A stretch of DNA of 64,000 nucleotides from Arthrobacter sp. ERGS1:01 (GCF_001281315.1 NZ_CP012477.1:186001-250000); one strand, 5' to 3'; positions 26,965 to 35,358 are shown, counted from the first letter of the stretch. Translations and numbers: made by a program. Notes: generated by a model from the sequence alone, not told the origin.

Positions 26965-27907
26965 GGCTGATCTGCCGGGTCCAGCCCTGGGCGCGGAGCG
27001 CTTCGCGGACAAGCGCGACGGCGGCCTTGTCGCCGTCGTTATCCAACATCGCCTTGGTGATTCTCAACTGTCGCCAGCCGAGCCTCGCCATCAGGGCATC
27101 GCGCGCGTTGTCGATGGCCCGCTGCCTCGCTGTTAGGTGGTGGCGGCCGTCGTACTCGATCGCCACTTTCCACTCCGGCAAGGCAAGGTCCGGCCAGGAT
27201 GCGTCCGTCCCGTTCCAGTCCTTGACCACATAGTTGAGTGTCAGCTCGGGGATTCCGGCCCGCTCCAGGCTGAGCCGCAAGAACGATTCAGGTGCCGAAT
27301 CAACTCCGACGCGTATCAACGTCGCAGCTTCCCTGGCCAGGACAATCCCGCGACGGTGGAATTCACCCCTGACTGCGTTCCTGAGATCCGCAAGCTGCAC
27401 CAGGGGGATGCGTTTGGGCCCAAAGCTGCGCTCATGTTCACAGACCAGGAAGTCTCCCGCCGCGACCAGGTCGTCGAGGGTAAGGACTGCAGCCAGGTCC
27501 AGCCACGTTCGAAGGGGCGATGTGACGGCGAGCCCATGGAGCCAGCGAATGTCCCCGGGACAAATTTTGGTGCGATGCCCGCACACGCCATTGCGCCGCG
27601 GCGATTTCGCCGACGCTTCGCGGCTGACGTGGATGCCAAAGTCGCCGGCAAGCCCCGGAGGCAGCGGGATGCCCCAAAGCAGCGCTGCCGTCGCATGGCT
27701 GACGACGCCGTCCGGAGTCACCTCAAGCACGGGGCGGATCAGCTCCGGCAGGGCCTGCGCTACGTCCCACGGGACCCTGATGCCGCGGCTTGGTGTGTGC
27801 ATCCCCGTGCCGGTGGTTTGCCGTCGGGGGACACCGCACGCGTCCGATTCAGCCAGGGTGAAGGACCTGCCCCGGAGGAACTGCGGAAGTGATGAGTCGG
27901 AGTCCAT
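26960..27907 (-). CDS. DUF559-domain protein (Vsr-like nuclease fold)
   Basis: A 315-residue protein of a type abundant in actinobacteria. The N-terminal and middle parts resemble AbiEi-like winged-helix regions (VVSHATAALLWGIPLP, about residues 48-63). The C-terminal about 110 residues match DUF559, with WPDLALPEWKVAIEYDGRHH giving the acidic and Lys/Glu residues of a restriction-endonuclease-like core and WRQLRIT following. It may therefore cut or bind DNA, but no activity is proven. The start at 27907 has CAGACT 6 nt upstream (leaderless pattern). Its stop codon lies in a type A repeat. No partner toxin gene is adjacent. Confidence 0.7.
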   Translation of the reverse strand: MDSDSSLPQFLRGRSFTLAESDACGVPRRQTTGTGMHTPSRGIRVPWDVAQALPELIRPVLEVTPDGVVSHATAALLWGIPLPPGLAGDFGIHVSREASAKSPRRNGVCGHRTKICPGDIRWLHGLAVTSPLRTWLDLAAVLTLDDLVAAGDFLVCEHERSFGPKRIPLVQLADLRNAVRGEFHRRGIVLAREAATLIRVGVDSAPESFLRLSLERAGIPELTLNYVVKDWNGTDASWPDLALPEWKVAIEYDGRHHLTARQRAIDNARDALMARLGWRQLRITKAMLDNDGDKAAVALVREALRAQGWTRQISR

Positions 27908-27954
27908 GGTTTAAGTCTGGACCGGCAATCCGGCACGCATTCGAGTTATCCACA

Positions 27955-28069
27955 GTTTGAGGGCCCAGATAATCCGGACAATGCGGCGGATTATCTGGGC
28001 CCTCAACCCCGGTGGGGCGGATTATCTGGGCCCTCAGCGTCGGTGGGGCGGATTATCTGGGCCCTCAAC
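27955..28069. repeat. type A palindromic repeat cluster 3 (31-bp period)
   Basis: One forward unit (27955-27975) is followed by three reverse units, GGATTATCTGGGCCCTCAAC, at 27988, 28019 and 28050. They are exactly 31 bp apart with near-identical 11-bp fillers (CCCGGTGGGGC type). All copies use the GGGCCC form, so facing arms still pair. The cluster lies between pit and the DUF559 gene. Confidence 0.85.
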
Positions 28070-28072
28070 GGC

Positions 28073-29089
28073 TCAGGACAGCGGCGACAGCGCCAGGTAG
28101 AACACGGCGCCGAGGAAAGTGCACGCAAAGGGAGTGATCACCCACATGCCCAGGATGCGCCGCATGAAGCGCGGATTCATCATGGGGAAGCGTTGGTTCC
28201 GGCCGGCCCCGGCGATGGCCGAGGTCACCGTGTGCGTGGTGGATAGCGGCAACGCCAGCCCGATGGCGCCCACGAACAGCAGGGCAGCCGCCACGAATTG
28301 GGCCACAAAACCGCGCATCGGATCCACCCGCACCAGCCGTTGTCCCAGCGTGTAGGAGATCCGCCAGCCGCCGAACAAGGTGCCCAGGGTCAGGAAAACG
28401 GCCGTGAAGATCGGCACCCACACCGGCAGCTCCCCGGCCCCGCTGACACCGGCGGCCAGCAGCGCGTACAGGACCACCGCCGTCGTGCGCTGGCCGTCCT
28501 GGAGCCCGTGCCCAAACGCGACCGACGCGCCGGCCACCGACTGCAGCTGCCGGGTGCGCCGGTTGACCAGGTTCGGGGCGGTGTTCCTGGACGCCCAGGC
28601 GGTGGGGTAGACGGCAACGTAGCCGAGCACGAACGCCACCACGGGGGAGATCAGCAGCGGCAGCACCACCAGGGTCAGCAGCGTGGTGTTGATGCCCTGC
28701 AACGGCGGATGTCCCAGCAGCGTCGCACCCAGGGAAGCGCCCACCAGGCCGCTGATCAGCCCGTGCGTGGACGACGACGGGTACCCGCGCCGCCATTGGT
28801 AGACGCCCCACAGGCAGGCGCTGGCCAGCCCGGCAAGGAGCATCAACAGCCCCGTACGCCCGGACGGGACGGTGAACAAGCGGTTGGCAAAAACGGAGAC
28901 CAGCGCAACGCTTATGAGTGCGCCGAGACAGTTGAAGAGCCCGGCCAGCAGCACGGCGACGGTGGGTGTCAGGGCGTGGGTGCGCACGGAAAGTGCGACG
29001 GCGGAGGAGACGTCGCGGAAGCCGTTGAGGAACGCGAAAGCCGCCGCGGCAACGATCACGGCGCCGAGCAGGAACGTCACCAAGCTCAA
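28073..29089 (-). CDS. pit: inorganic phosphate transporter, PiT family
   Basis: A low-affinity phosphate (metal-phosphate) symporter. The 338-residue protein has about nine membrane segments. It has the duplicated PiT signature: FLNGFRDVSSAVALSVRT near the N-terminus and ASVAFGHGLQDGQRTTAVV in the second half, which replace the classic GxNDxxN repeats. The TTG start at 29089 overlaps the upstream DUF47 stop (TTGA), so the two are translationally coupled. The N-motif here reads NGFRD rather than NGAND, a known actinobacterial variant. The neighbourhood also holds the high-affinity pst operon. Confidence 0.88.
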   Translation of the reverse strand: MSLVTFLLGAVIVAAAAFAFLNGFRDVSSAVALSVRTHALTPTVAVLLAGLFNCLGALISVALVSVFANRLFTVPSGRTGLLMLLAGLASACLWGVYQWRRGYPSSSTHGLISGLVGASLGATLLGHPPLQGINTTLLTLVVLPLLISPVVAFVLGYVAVYPTAWASRNTAPNLVNRRTRQLQSVAGASVAFGHGLQDGQRTTAVVLYALLAAGVSGAGELPVWVPIFTAVFLTLGTLFGGWRISYTLGQRLVRVDPMRGFVAQFVAAALLFVGAIGLALPLSTTHTVTSAIAGAGRNQRFPMMNPRFMRRILGMWVITPFACTFLGAVFYLALSPLS

Positions 29090-29703
29090 GATTCCTTGAC
29101 GATAAGGCTGCCCACCTGGGCGGACACCGAGCGCATCTGGCGGCTGGCCGCGGCAAATTGGTCGGCGACCGTGCGGTACTTGATGAAGCTGCCGGTGCTG
29201 TGTTCCTCCAGGAGTTCGGCAACCAGGACCCTGTGCGTGTGGTCGGCCCGTTTGGCCAGGCGCAGGACCTCCAGCCAGTAATCCTCCAGTGAATCCAGGT
29301 CGTTGAGGCGCTTCATGGCGGCGGCGGTCAGCTCGGCCTGGCGGGAGAGGATCTCCAACTGGTCCGCGGCACGGGCCGGAATCCGTTCAAGGGAGTACAG
29401 CTCGATCAGTTCCGCGGCGCCCGTGAGCATTTCGCTGGTCTCGTTGAGCAGCCGGCCCAGGGCGTACAGATCTTCGCGGGGGAGCGGATTGATGAAGCTG
29501 GTGCGCATGTGCGTGAGCAGGGTGGCGAACTCGGCCGTCGACGCGGCCTCGTGCTGGCGCATGGTTTCGGCCAAGTCCCCAAAGTCGGCCCGCCGGGCCC
29601 CAAGAAGCTCGGCCAGGGTGTGCGTGCCGGCCAGGACTTTTTCTGCCATGCGGGCCAGGGTATCCAGTCCCGCAGTCTCTTGAGGGAAGAATCGCAGCTT
29701 CAC
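29086..29703 (-). CDS. DUF47 PhoU-like accessory protein of PiT transporter
   Basis: A 205-residue all-helical protein. DUF47 members resemble PhoU and are usually encoded with PiT transporters, whose activity they are thought to modulate. The start KLRFFPQETAGLDTLARMAEKV is the family's standard beginning, so GTG at 29703 is preferred over a start 12 codons upstream. Its last codons overlap the pit start by 4 nt. The upstream region (29741-29834) is occupied by a structured element with 15-bp inverted ends that may carry the promoter or a regulator site. Confidence 0.85.
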   Translation of the reverse strand: MKLRFFPQETAGLDTLARMAEKVLAGTHTLAELLGARRADFGDLAETMRQHEAASTAEFATLLTHMRTSFINPLPREDLYALGRLLNETSEMLTGAAELIELYSLERIPARAADQLEILSRQAELTAAAMKRLNDLDSLEDYWLEVLRLAKRADHTHRVLVAELLEEHSTGSFIKYRTVADQFAAASRQMRSVSAQVGSLIVKES

Positions 29704-29740
29704 GTGGGGGAGACCTTTGTTTCGGTGGATCCAGGGCATA

Positions 29741-29834
29741 AAAGTGGTGTCGAACCGGGAGCGCCTCTCGGCACAGGGCCGCTCAAAGCGGCTAAAAAAT
29801 GGAGCCCGGGGGTTCCGCAGTTCGACACCACTTT
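29741..29834. repeat. 94-bp element with 15-bp perfect inverted ends
   Basis: AAAGTGGTGTCGAAC (29741-29755) is the exact reverse complement of 29820-29834. The interior has a 6-bp hairpin GCCGCT-N3-AGCGGC followed by TAAAAAA. It lies 38 bp upstream of the DUF47-pit pair. It codes for nothing visible; a small non-autonomous element or a regulatory structure is possible. Confidence 0.6.
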
Positions 29835-29924
29835 CAGTGTTCTACGTTGCGTCCCCGCTGTCAACCGGAGCCCGCGAACCGCGCTTTGGACAGGTGGCGG
29901 GAGTCACAAATATGCCGCCGTTTT

Positions 29925-30572
29925 CTAGTCCAGTTCACCCTTGCGCCAGGATGCCGCCGCGCCCTCGAGGTCCTCGGCCGTGCGCACCAGCTGGTGGGCC
30001 TTCTTGGTCAGCGCCGCGGCATGCTCGGGGTGGGCGGAGTCGCGATCGTTCGCCACGAGGGCCTGGCCCAGGGCCACCACGCGGCAAAACGCGGCCGAGC
30101 GTTCCAGCGCAACGTCAAAGTCGCCGTCGAACGCCCCCGACAGGATGGCGTCGGCCATCGTGGTGATCTCGTCGGCGCCGGGCGGCTCGGCCACCCCGGC
30201 CACCGCGTTCGCCACCTGGGCCTTGTGCTGGCCGGCGCGGAAGAACACGCTGATGCCCTCCGGGTCCTGGATGGTGGCGGCACGCAGGGCATACAGCCGC
30301 CACAGCGCTCCGGGCAGGGATCGGGCGGGGCTCGCGGCCCACATTTCGGCTATCGCCTCAAGGCCTTGTTTGTCGGCAAGCTTGACGAGGCGCTTGGTAA
30401 TTTCGGGGTCATTGCTCTCCCGGCCGCTGTTCACGAGGGCGCGGGCGGCAAGGTGCGCGGCCTCGGAAACGCGGGCGGGATCGGTCCCACCGGCGAACGG
30501 CTCAAAGTCCACTGGCGCAAAGGGCAGCGGCTTGTGCGGTCGGGGGACGCTGTTGCCTGGTACGTGGTTCAT
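29925..30572 (-). CDS. conserved actinobacterial protein of unknown function
   Basis: A 215-residue, soluble, mostly helical and alanine-rich protein with no signal peptide or membrane segment. The sequence FAPVDFEPFAGGTDPARVSEAAHLAARALVN near the N-terminus and SLPGALWRLYALRAATIQDPEG in the middle look strongly conserved in style, but I cannot assign a domain or reaction. TAGTGT lies exactly 6 nt before the ATG at 30572, pointing to a leaderless transcript. It stands between the pit unit and the tRNA-Lys gene. Confidence 0.7.
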   Translation of the reverse strand: MNHVPGNSVPRPHKPLPFAPVDFEPFAGGTDPARVSEAAHLAARALVNSGRESNDPEITKRLVKLADKQGLEAIAEMWAASPARSLPGALWRLYALRAATIQDPEGISVFFRAGQHKAQVANAVAGVAEPPGADEITTMADAILSGAFDGDFDVALERSAAFCRVVALGQALVANDRDSAHPEHAAALTKKAHQLVRTAEDLEGAAASWRKGELD

Positions 30573-30809
30573 GACATGACACTACGCCTGCTGCAGGGCG
30601 TGGTCGAGACTGCGGGAGTGCGGGGCGCGCAACCACGCACGACGGCGCCCGTCCGCGGTGCGGCGTGTGGCGGCGGGCGGGCTGTGGCGGAGCCATTTTT
30701 CCGCGCCGATCCGGGCTTAAATTGCAATCCGGGCCGTGCCGTGGGGTAGTGTAATGTCCGATAACTTTTCCGTGCTGGATCTTTTCCCGCGGAGGGTTGT
30801 CGCTAGGTC

Positions 30810-30882
30810 GGGCCTTTAGCTCAGTTGGTAGAGCATCGGACTTTTAATCCGTGGGTCATGGGTTCGAGCCCCATAGGGCCCA
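30810..30882 (+). tRNA. tRNA-Lys (anticodon TTT)
   Basis: A 73-nt cloverleaf. The acceptor GGGCCTT pairs with AGGGCCC (one T-G pair), the D-arm is GCTC-AGTTGGTA-GAGC, the anticodon loop CTTTTAA gives TTT, and the T-arm is ATGGG-TTCGAGC-CCCAT. The discriminator is A at 30882; CCA is not encoded (the next bases are CCG). A strong hairpin follows at 30890. Confidence 0.97.
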
Positions 30883-30889
30883 CCGACCG

Positions 30890-30935
30890 AAGAGCCCCGG
30901 ATTTCAAGCAACACTTGAGGTCCGGGGCTCTTTCC
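30890..30935 (+). terminator. terminator of tRNA-Lys
   Basis: AAGAGCCCCGGA (30890-30901) pairs with TCCGGGGCTCTT (30921-30932), followed by a short T/C tract (TTCCTT). It begins 7 nt after the tRNA end. Confidence 0.8.
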
Positions 30936-31058
30936 TTAGGATCTTCACTTTGGTCAGCGGGTGCTCCGGCGCCCCTTGGCTCACGGCCGTCCGGTGCGCA
31001 GAGGCACCTGGCGGGTTCACGCGACGGTGGCCGCGGTTGTGGCCGGAATGGAACGCAC

Positions 31059-32447
31059 GTGCACAAAGTAATCGCCCGCCTGGCCGGGGCCCTGGCCCTA
31101 ACTGTGGCCGTGACCGCAGGGGTCGCCGCCCCCGGAAACGCCCTGACAACAAACGCACCGGCAACAAACGCACCGGCAACAAACGCACTGCCCGGAATTG
31201 CAGCCGCCGGGACAGCAGCAGCGGCAGTGGCGCCCGCAGCGGCGTCGGACCTCATCAAGGACAGCAACATCGCCCAGCTCGCGGAGGTGCTGACCGGGAT
31301 CAACAAGTTCCGGGCGTCCAAGAAGCTGGCGCCGGTCAAGTTCACCCCCGCGATCGCGCAGGTGTCCCAGGGCTGGTCCGACACCATGGGGGCCAACGCG
31401 AACTTTTCGCACAACCCGAACTACTTCAAGGGATACCCGGCGGGCTGGACGAACGCCGGCGAGATCATTGCCGCCCGGTGGGACCGCAGCGGGGCGGGCC
31501 TGGTACAACAGTGGATCGACTCGAAACCGCACAACGCCATCATGTCCGATCCGGCATATACCACCGTGGGCATCGGGATCGCTTTCACCAACGGGGTGCC
31601 GGCCGCCACCCCGACGCGTTACACCATGTACGGGACGGTGAACTTTGCCGCTTACAAGGTGAACCCGTCGCCAAGCTACGCGACCGTGCAGGAGTGGCAG
31701 GACCAGGTCAATACCCCGGCCGGGCCCGCCATCAAGGCCGGAAACCTGGTGGCCAGGGACGGCGCCGGCGTGCTGTGGAACTACGGCTCGCCGACCCTTG
31801 GCAATCGCAAGCAACTGGCCACCGGCTGGAATGCGAACACCGCAACGTTCGTCGTCGACTGGAACCAGGACGGCATCATGGACCTGCTGACCCAGGGAAA
31901 CAACGGGGACTTGAGCATCCGCTTCGGCAACCGTACCGGCACACTGGCGGCTCCCGTGGTGATTGGGCGCGGCTGGCAGGGCCTGGCCGTCACCGTTGGC
32001 AAATGGAACAAGGCAAACAAGTTCCCCTCCGTCGTGGCCAAGGACGCCGGCGGCAAGCTCCTGTACTACCCCAATGTGGACGGCAGGTCCTTCGGCGCCA
32101 AGGTGGTGATCGGCTCGGGCTGGGGTCCGCTCACGATCGTCCAGATCGACTTTGACGGCAACGGGACCAACGACCTGCTGGCCCGCGCCGCCGACGGCAA
32201 GCTGTACCTGTACAAGGGTACGGGCAGCAACGGTTTTGCCGGCGCACGCACCCTGGTCGGCAGCGGCTGGGTCGGGATGACCCTGACGCCCGCGCACGGC
32301 CTCAAGGGCGCCGGCGCCCGCGGGATCGTGGCCAAGCGGACCGACGGCACCTTGCTGTACTACGGCATGGGCGCCGGCAGCTGGAAGCCGGCCGAGAAAA
32401 TCGGCAACGGCTGGTCCGCCTACTCGGTGGCCGCAAGCAGCGACTAG
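31059..32447 (+). CDS. secreted CAP-domain protein with VCBS/FG-GAP repeats
   Basis: A 462-residue exported protein. The signal peptide (VHKVIARLAGALALTVAVTA...) is followed by a short repeat TNAPATNAPATNA. A CAP/SCP domain (about 65-195) contains FSHNPNYFKGYPAGWTNAGEI, the His/Glu-like CAP core. Repeat blades then run to the end with calcium-type loops DWNQDGIMDLL and DFDGNGTNDLL and a KLYLYKG strand. GTG 31059 is chosen because it gives a proper signal peptide; longer upstream reading would run back into the tRNA-Lys gene. It may bind or modify cell-wall or polysaccharide material. It is not in an operon. Confidence 0.78.
   Translation: MHKVIARLAGALALTVAVTAGVAAPGNALTTNAPATNAPATNALPGIAAAGTAAAAVAPAAASDLIKDSNIAQLAEVLTGINKFRASKKLAPVKFTPAIAQVSQGWSDTMGANANFSHNPNYFKGYPAGWTNAGEIIAARWDRSGAGLVQQWIDSKPHNAIMSDPAYTTVGIGIAFTNGVPAATPTRYTMYGTVNFAAYKVNPSPSYATVQEWQDQVNTPAGPAIKAGNLVARDGAGVLWNYGSPTLGNRKQLATGWNANTATFVVDWNQDGIMDLLTQGNNGDLSIRFGNRTGTLAAPVVIGRGWQGLAVTVGKWNKANKFPSVVAKDAGGKLLYYPNVDGRSFGAKVVIGSGWGPLTIVQIDFDGNGTNDLLARAADGKLYLYKGTGSNGFAGARTLVGSGWVGMTLTPAHGLKGAGARGIVAKRTDGTLLYYGMGAGSWKPAEKIGNGWSAYSVAASSD
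31149..31190 (+). repeat. short in-frame tandem repeat
   Basis: The 15-nt unit ACAAACGCACCGGCA occurs 2.8 times inside the CAP-protein gene, encoding TNAPA repeats directly after the signal peptide. Copy number could vary between strains. Confidence 0.8.
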
Positions 32448-32456
32448 GCCCGTCCG

Positions 32457-32484
32457 GCCGGGTGTCCGCTTCGGCGCACCCGGC
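32457..32484 (+). terminator. hairpin after the CAP/VCBS gene
   Basis: GCCGGGTG (32457-32464) pairs with CACCCGGC (32477-32484), 10 nt past the stop codon and upstream of the next gene. Confidence 0.5.
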
Positions 32485-32506
32485 ACCCGGATGGCAAGAT
32501 GGTTCC

Positions 32507-33349
32507 ATGACTTCCTCAGCGATTAGCGCCCCCGCCCTTGCCCTGACCATTGCCGGTTCCGAGGCGACGGGAGGGGCCGGTGCGCAGGCGGACCTGAAGA
32601 CGTTCCAGGAACTTGGCGTGTTCGGGATCGTGAACCTGACCTGCATCGTCTCCTTCGACCCCAAGGACAACTGGAACCACCGCTTCGTGCCCGTGGACCA
32701 GCAGGTCATCGCCGACCAGCTTGAAGCGACGACGGCGGCCTACGGCAAGGCGTCCGGCGCGCCCACCGTCCTGGAGACCGTGAAGATCGGCATGCTGGGC
32801 AGCCCGGCCACGATCGGCACAGTGGAAACCGCGCTCAAGGACGCCGCGTTCACGAACGTGGTGCTGGATCCGGTGCTGATCTGCAAGGGCCAGGAGCCCG
32901 GCCACGCGCTGGACACCGACCAGGCGCTCAAGGCCCAGATCCTGCCGCTGGCCACCTTTGTCACGCCCAACCACTTCGAGGCCGAATCCCTCTCCGGCCT
33001 GACCATCAACAATGTGGACGATCTGGTGGCCGCGGCCCGCAAGATCCACGAGATCAGCGGCGCCGCCGTCCTCGCCAAGGGTGGGGTCCGGCTGGAGGGT
33101 GCGGACGCCGTCGACGTCTTCTTTGACGGTGAGACGCTGGAAATCCTCTCTGCCCCCAAGGTGGGCGAGGTGGCGGTTTCGGGTGCCGGCTGCTCGCTGG
33201 CAGCGGCCGTGACGGCCGAGCTGGCCAAGGGCGCCACCCCGTTGGAGGCGGCCAGGACGGCCAAGGCGTTTGTCACCGAGGGCATCAGGAACCGCGTGGT
33301 TTCCGGCGCCCCGTTCACGGCCCTGTGGCAGGGTGGCGCCGGGCGCTAA
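32507..33349 (+). CDS. pdxK: pyridoxine/pyridoxal kinase of the ThiD-like PdxK type
   Basis: A 280-residue ribokinase-family enzyme. The N-terminus ALTIAGSEATGGAGAQADLKTF is shared by hydroxymethylpyrimidine kinases (ThiD) and the Gram-positive PdxK group. Two features point to PdxK: the lid cysteine in DPVLICKGQE and the anion-hole cysteine in VSGAGCSLAAAVTA, where ThiD usually has GTGCT. It phosphorylates vitamin B6 vitamers or, alternatively, HMP in thiamin synthesis. ATG 32507 has CAAGAT 6 nt upstream, so it may be leaderless. No thiamin genes or THI riboswitch are visible nearby. Confidence 0.75.
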   Translation: MTSSAISAPALALTIAGSEATGGAGAQADLKTFQELGVFGIVNLTCIVSFDPKDNWNHRFVPVDQQVIADQLEATTAAYGKASGAPTVLETVKIGMLGSPATIGTVETALKDAAFTNVVLDPVLICKGQEPGHALDTDQALKAQILPLATFVTPNHFEAESLSGLTINNVDDLVAAARKIHEISGAAVLAKGGVRLEGADAVDVFFDGETLEILSAPKVGEVAVSGAGCSLAAAVTAELAKGATPLEAARTAKAFVTEGIRNRVVSGAPFTALWQGGAGR

Positions 33350-33391
33350 CAAGCTGTTGCCAGCACCGTGGCATTGTGCCAAGCTCGCCTT

Positions 33392-33727
33392 ATGAGCGAG
33401 GAAACCGAAGGGCGCGGCGACGCATTTGAGGCCGATGTGGCCATGACGCGCAACGATGCACATCACAGGTACGAACTGCACGAGGCCGGCCGGTTGGCGG
33501 TGGTCATCGTCTTCCATGACCTTCCCGGGCACATCGACCTCATCCACACCGAGACGCAGCCCGGCTTCGAGGGCCGCGGGCTGGCCAAGGTGTTGGTCCG
33601 CTACGCCCTTGACGACGTGGTGGCCTCCGGCAAGCGCATCATCCCCCATTGCCCCTATGTGGCCCGGTTCGTGGAGAAACATCCCGAGCTCTACACGCAG
33701 TACACGGACCTTCCGGACGGGCTGTAG
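33392..33727 (+). CDS. YjdJ-type GNAT-like N-acetyltransferase
   Basis: A 111-residue minimal acetyltransferase fold (COG2388 type). It shows RYELHEAGRLAVVIVFHDLPG, LIHTETQPGFEGRGLAKVLV (the CoA pyrophosphate loop in shortened form) and the hallmark IIPHCPYVARFVEKHPEL. The substrate of this group is unknown. The start at 33392 has CAAGCT 6 nt upstream, the leaderless pattern. The SDR gene begins immediately after its stop codon, so the two are co-transcribed. Confidence 0.8.
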   Translation: MSEETEGRGDAFEADVAMTRNDAHHRYELHEAGRLAVVIVFHDLPGHIDLIHTETQPGFEGRGLAKVLVRYALDDVVASGKRIIPHCPYVARFVEKHPELYTQYTDLPDGL

Positions 33728-34489
33728 GTGGGTCGCCCCATCGCGCTGGTCACAGGCGCCACCGCCGGCCTGGGCGCCGAGTTTGCCCAGCAGCTGGCCA
33801 AGTCCCACTATGACCTGGTGTTGGTGGCCCGCGACGCGTCCCGGCTTCACGCCAAGGCGGCGCGGTTGCAGCAGGACTTCGGCGTCGACGTCGAAGTGCT
33901 GCCCGCCGATCTGTTGACGGACGACGGCGTGGCCGCCGTGGGTGCCCGGCTCGCCGATGCCGGGCGGCCGGTTTCCCTGCTGGTCAACAATGCCGGGTTC
34001 GGGCTCGTGACACCCTTTGAGGAAAGCACGCTCGACGACGAATCCCGGCAGCTGCGAATCCTTGCCACGACCCCCATGGAACTGATGCACGCGGCACTCG
34101 GACCCATGCTGGAGCGCGGGGAGGGCCGCATCATCAACGTGGCGAGCGTCGCCGGGTTCATACCCCGTGGATCGTATGGGGCGGCGAAGGCCTGGGTCAT
34201 CAACTTCAGCCGCTTCGCCAATCTGCGCTACGGTTCGCGCGGAGTTTCCGTGACGGCCGTCTGCCCGGGGTTTGTTCGCACGGAATTCCACCAGCGCATG
34301 GGCGCCGACCTGGGCCGCATCCCCACCTGGATGTGGTTGAAACCGGCCCAGGTGGTCAGGGAGGGGCTGGCCCACAACGCCGCCGGCCGTGCCGTGTCCA
34401 TCCCGTCCAGGCGGTATTCCACGCTGATTGCGCTGAGCCGGCTGGTCCCGGACAAACTGGCTGCGGCCGCCGGCAACCGCGGCCGGTAG
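33728..34489 (+). CDS. short-chain dehydrogenase/reductase
   Basis: A 253-residue classical SDR. The nucleotide site is TGATAGLGAEFA (residues about 9-20), NNAG is at about 88-91, the catalytic Ser is in NVASVAGF, and the Tyr-Lys pair is in SYGAAKAW, where YGAAK gives the YxxxK motif. PG follows at VCPGFVRTEF. The GTG start sits directly after the preceding stop. It belongs to the DltE/YqjQ-like group of broad-specificity reductases; the substrate is unknown. Confidence 0.88.
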   Translation: MGRPIALVTGATAGLGAEFAQQLAKSHYDLVLVARDASRLHAKAARLQQDFGVDVEVLPADLLTDDGVAAVGARLADAGRPVSLLVNNAGFGLVTPFEESTLDDESRQLRILATTPMELMHAALGPMLERGEGRIINVASVAGFIPRGSYGAAKAWVINFSRFANLRYGSRGVSVTAVCPGFVRTEFHQRMGADLGRIPTWMWLKPAQVVREGLAHNAAGRAVSIPSRRYSTLIALSRLVPDKLAAAAGNRGR

Positions 34490-34520
34490 TTGGGCCCGGC
34501 GATCGAGACTGTCGAGAACT

Positions 34521-34562
34521 GTTGAGAGCCCAGATAATCCCAGGATTATCTGGGCTCTCAAC
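34521..34562. repeat. type A palindromic repeat, single pair
   Basis: GTTGAGAGCCCAGATAATCC (34521-34540), CA, then its exact reverse complement (34543-34562). The same 42-bp palindrome, base for base, occurs in cluster 1 at 15734-15775. A type B remnant (TCGAGACTGTCGAGA) lies at 34503-34517. Confidence 0.85.
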
Positions 34563-34720
34563 GCCTCTGCCGGGTCAACGGGGCGTCAGGATTGGGCCGT
34601 TCGCCGTATGGAAGGCGTTAAAAACGCCTCCGGTCGGTCCGTGCGGTGCTCCCATTGAAGTGAGGGACATGACGGTCACAAGGAACCGCCAGCCCATCCT
34701 TCATGGGAGTGACGCGAAGC

Positions 34721-35335
34721 ATGGAAGCAATGGAAAACCGGACACAGCAGCTTGTTGCCGAATCGGTGGCGGGTGCCGGCGGGTTCGTGGCCGTGGACGA
34801 CGCCGGGGAATTCACGTTCTACCCCTCGGAGGCGGCGCTGCTGGCCGACTTTGAATACACGGCCGAGGCCATCTGCATCGTGGGCCGCGACGGCGGCGGA
34901 TTCCGGCTGGTGCTGGATGCGGAGCGCAAACTGGCCATGTCCACCGGTCTGGGGCCCGTTGACTTTTCCTGGTTGCGCCAGGCCTGGCTGCGGGCCCAGC
35001 GGGACAATCCTGCACATTACCCGCTGCGTCGGTTCTACCCGGCAGGCCGGGACACCCTGCTGGCCTGCCTGTTTGAAACCCTGTATCTGGAAAACGCGTT
35101 GGAAGCCGTGGAATGGCAGCTGCTGATGAACGGCACGGAAACGCACCCCGTGACATTGCGCGACGTCGACGCCCGGCTGGGCGCCCGTGACTCCTTGGAG
35201 CATGCGCGGGTGCGGGACCCGTTTGGCCACCACTACCGCCCCGTGCGGGTTCCGGGCCATCCTGCCCGGTCCGGCGGCCGCCACGGCAACGTCACGATCT
35301 ACGCTGAAATTGCCGAGGCGGTCCGCGGGGCCTAG
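34721..35335 (+). CDS. hypothetical protein
   Basis: A 204-residue soluble protein with no membrane segment or signal. Landmarks are VAVDDAGEFTFYPSEAALLADF at the N-terminus, WLRQAWLRAQRDNPAHYPLRRFYP in the middle and RVRDPFGHHYRPVRV towards the end. I do not recognise a domain. The start is uncertain: ATG 34721 has GGGAG 11 nt upstream, while an in-frame ATG at 34703 has no ribosome site. It stands alone between a palindromic repeat and the convergent MFS gene. Confidence 0.6.
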   Translation: MEAMENRTQQLVAESVAGAGGFVAVDDAGEFTFYPSEAALLADFEYTAEAICIVGRDGGGFRLVLDAERKLAMSTGLGPVDFSWLRQAWLRAQRDNPAHYPLRRFYPAGRDTLLACLFETLYLENALEAVEWQLLMNGTETHPVTLRDVDARLGARDSLEHARVRDPFGHHYRPVRVPGHPARSGGRHGNVTIYAEIAEAVRGA

Positions 35336-35358
35336 GGCCATGAGGTTGGGCCCGGTGT

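Noticed and set aside
26960..27907. DUF559/AbiEi-like gene as a toxin-antitoxin or defence module
   Set aside because: No adjacent AbiEii-type nucleotidyltransferase or other defence gene; lone copies are frequent in Micrococcaceae-type genomes.
32457..32506. THI-type riboswitch before the ThiD-like kinase
   Set aside because: The gap is only 59 bp, holds a small terminator hairpin and a -10 box 6 nt before the start, leaving no room for an aptamer.
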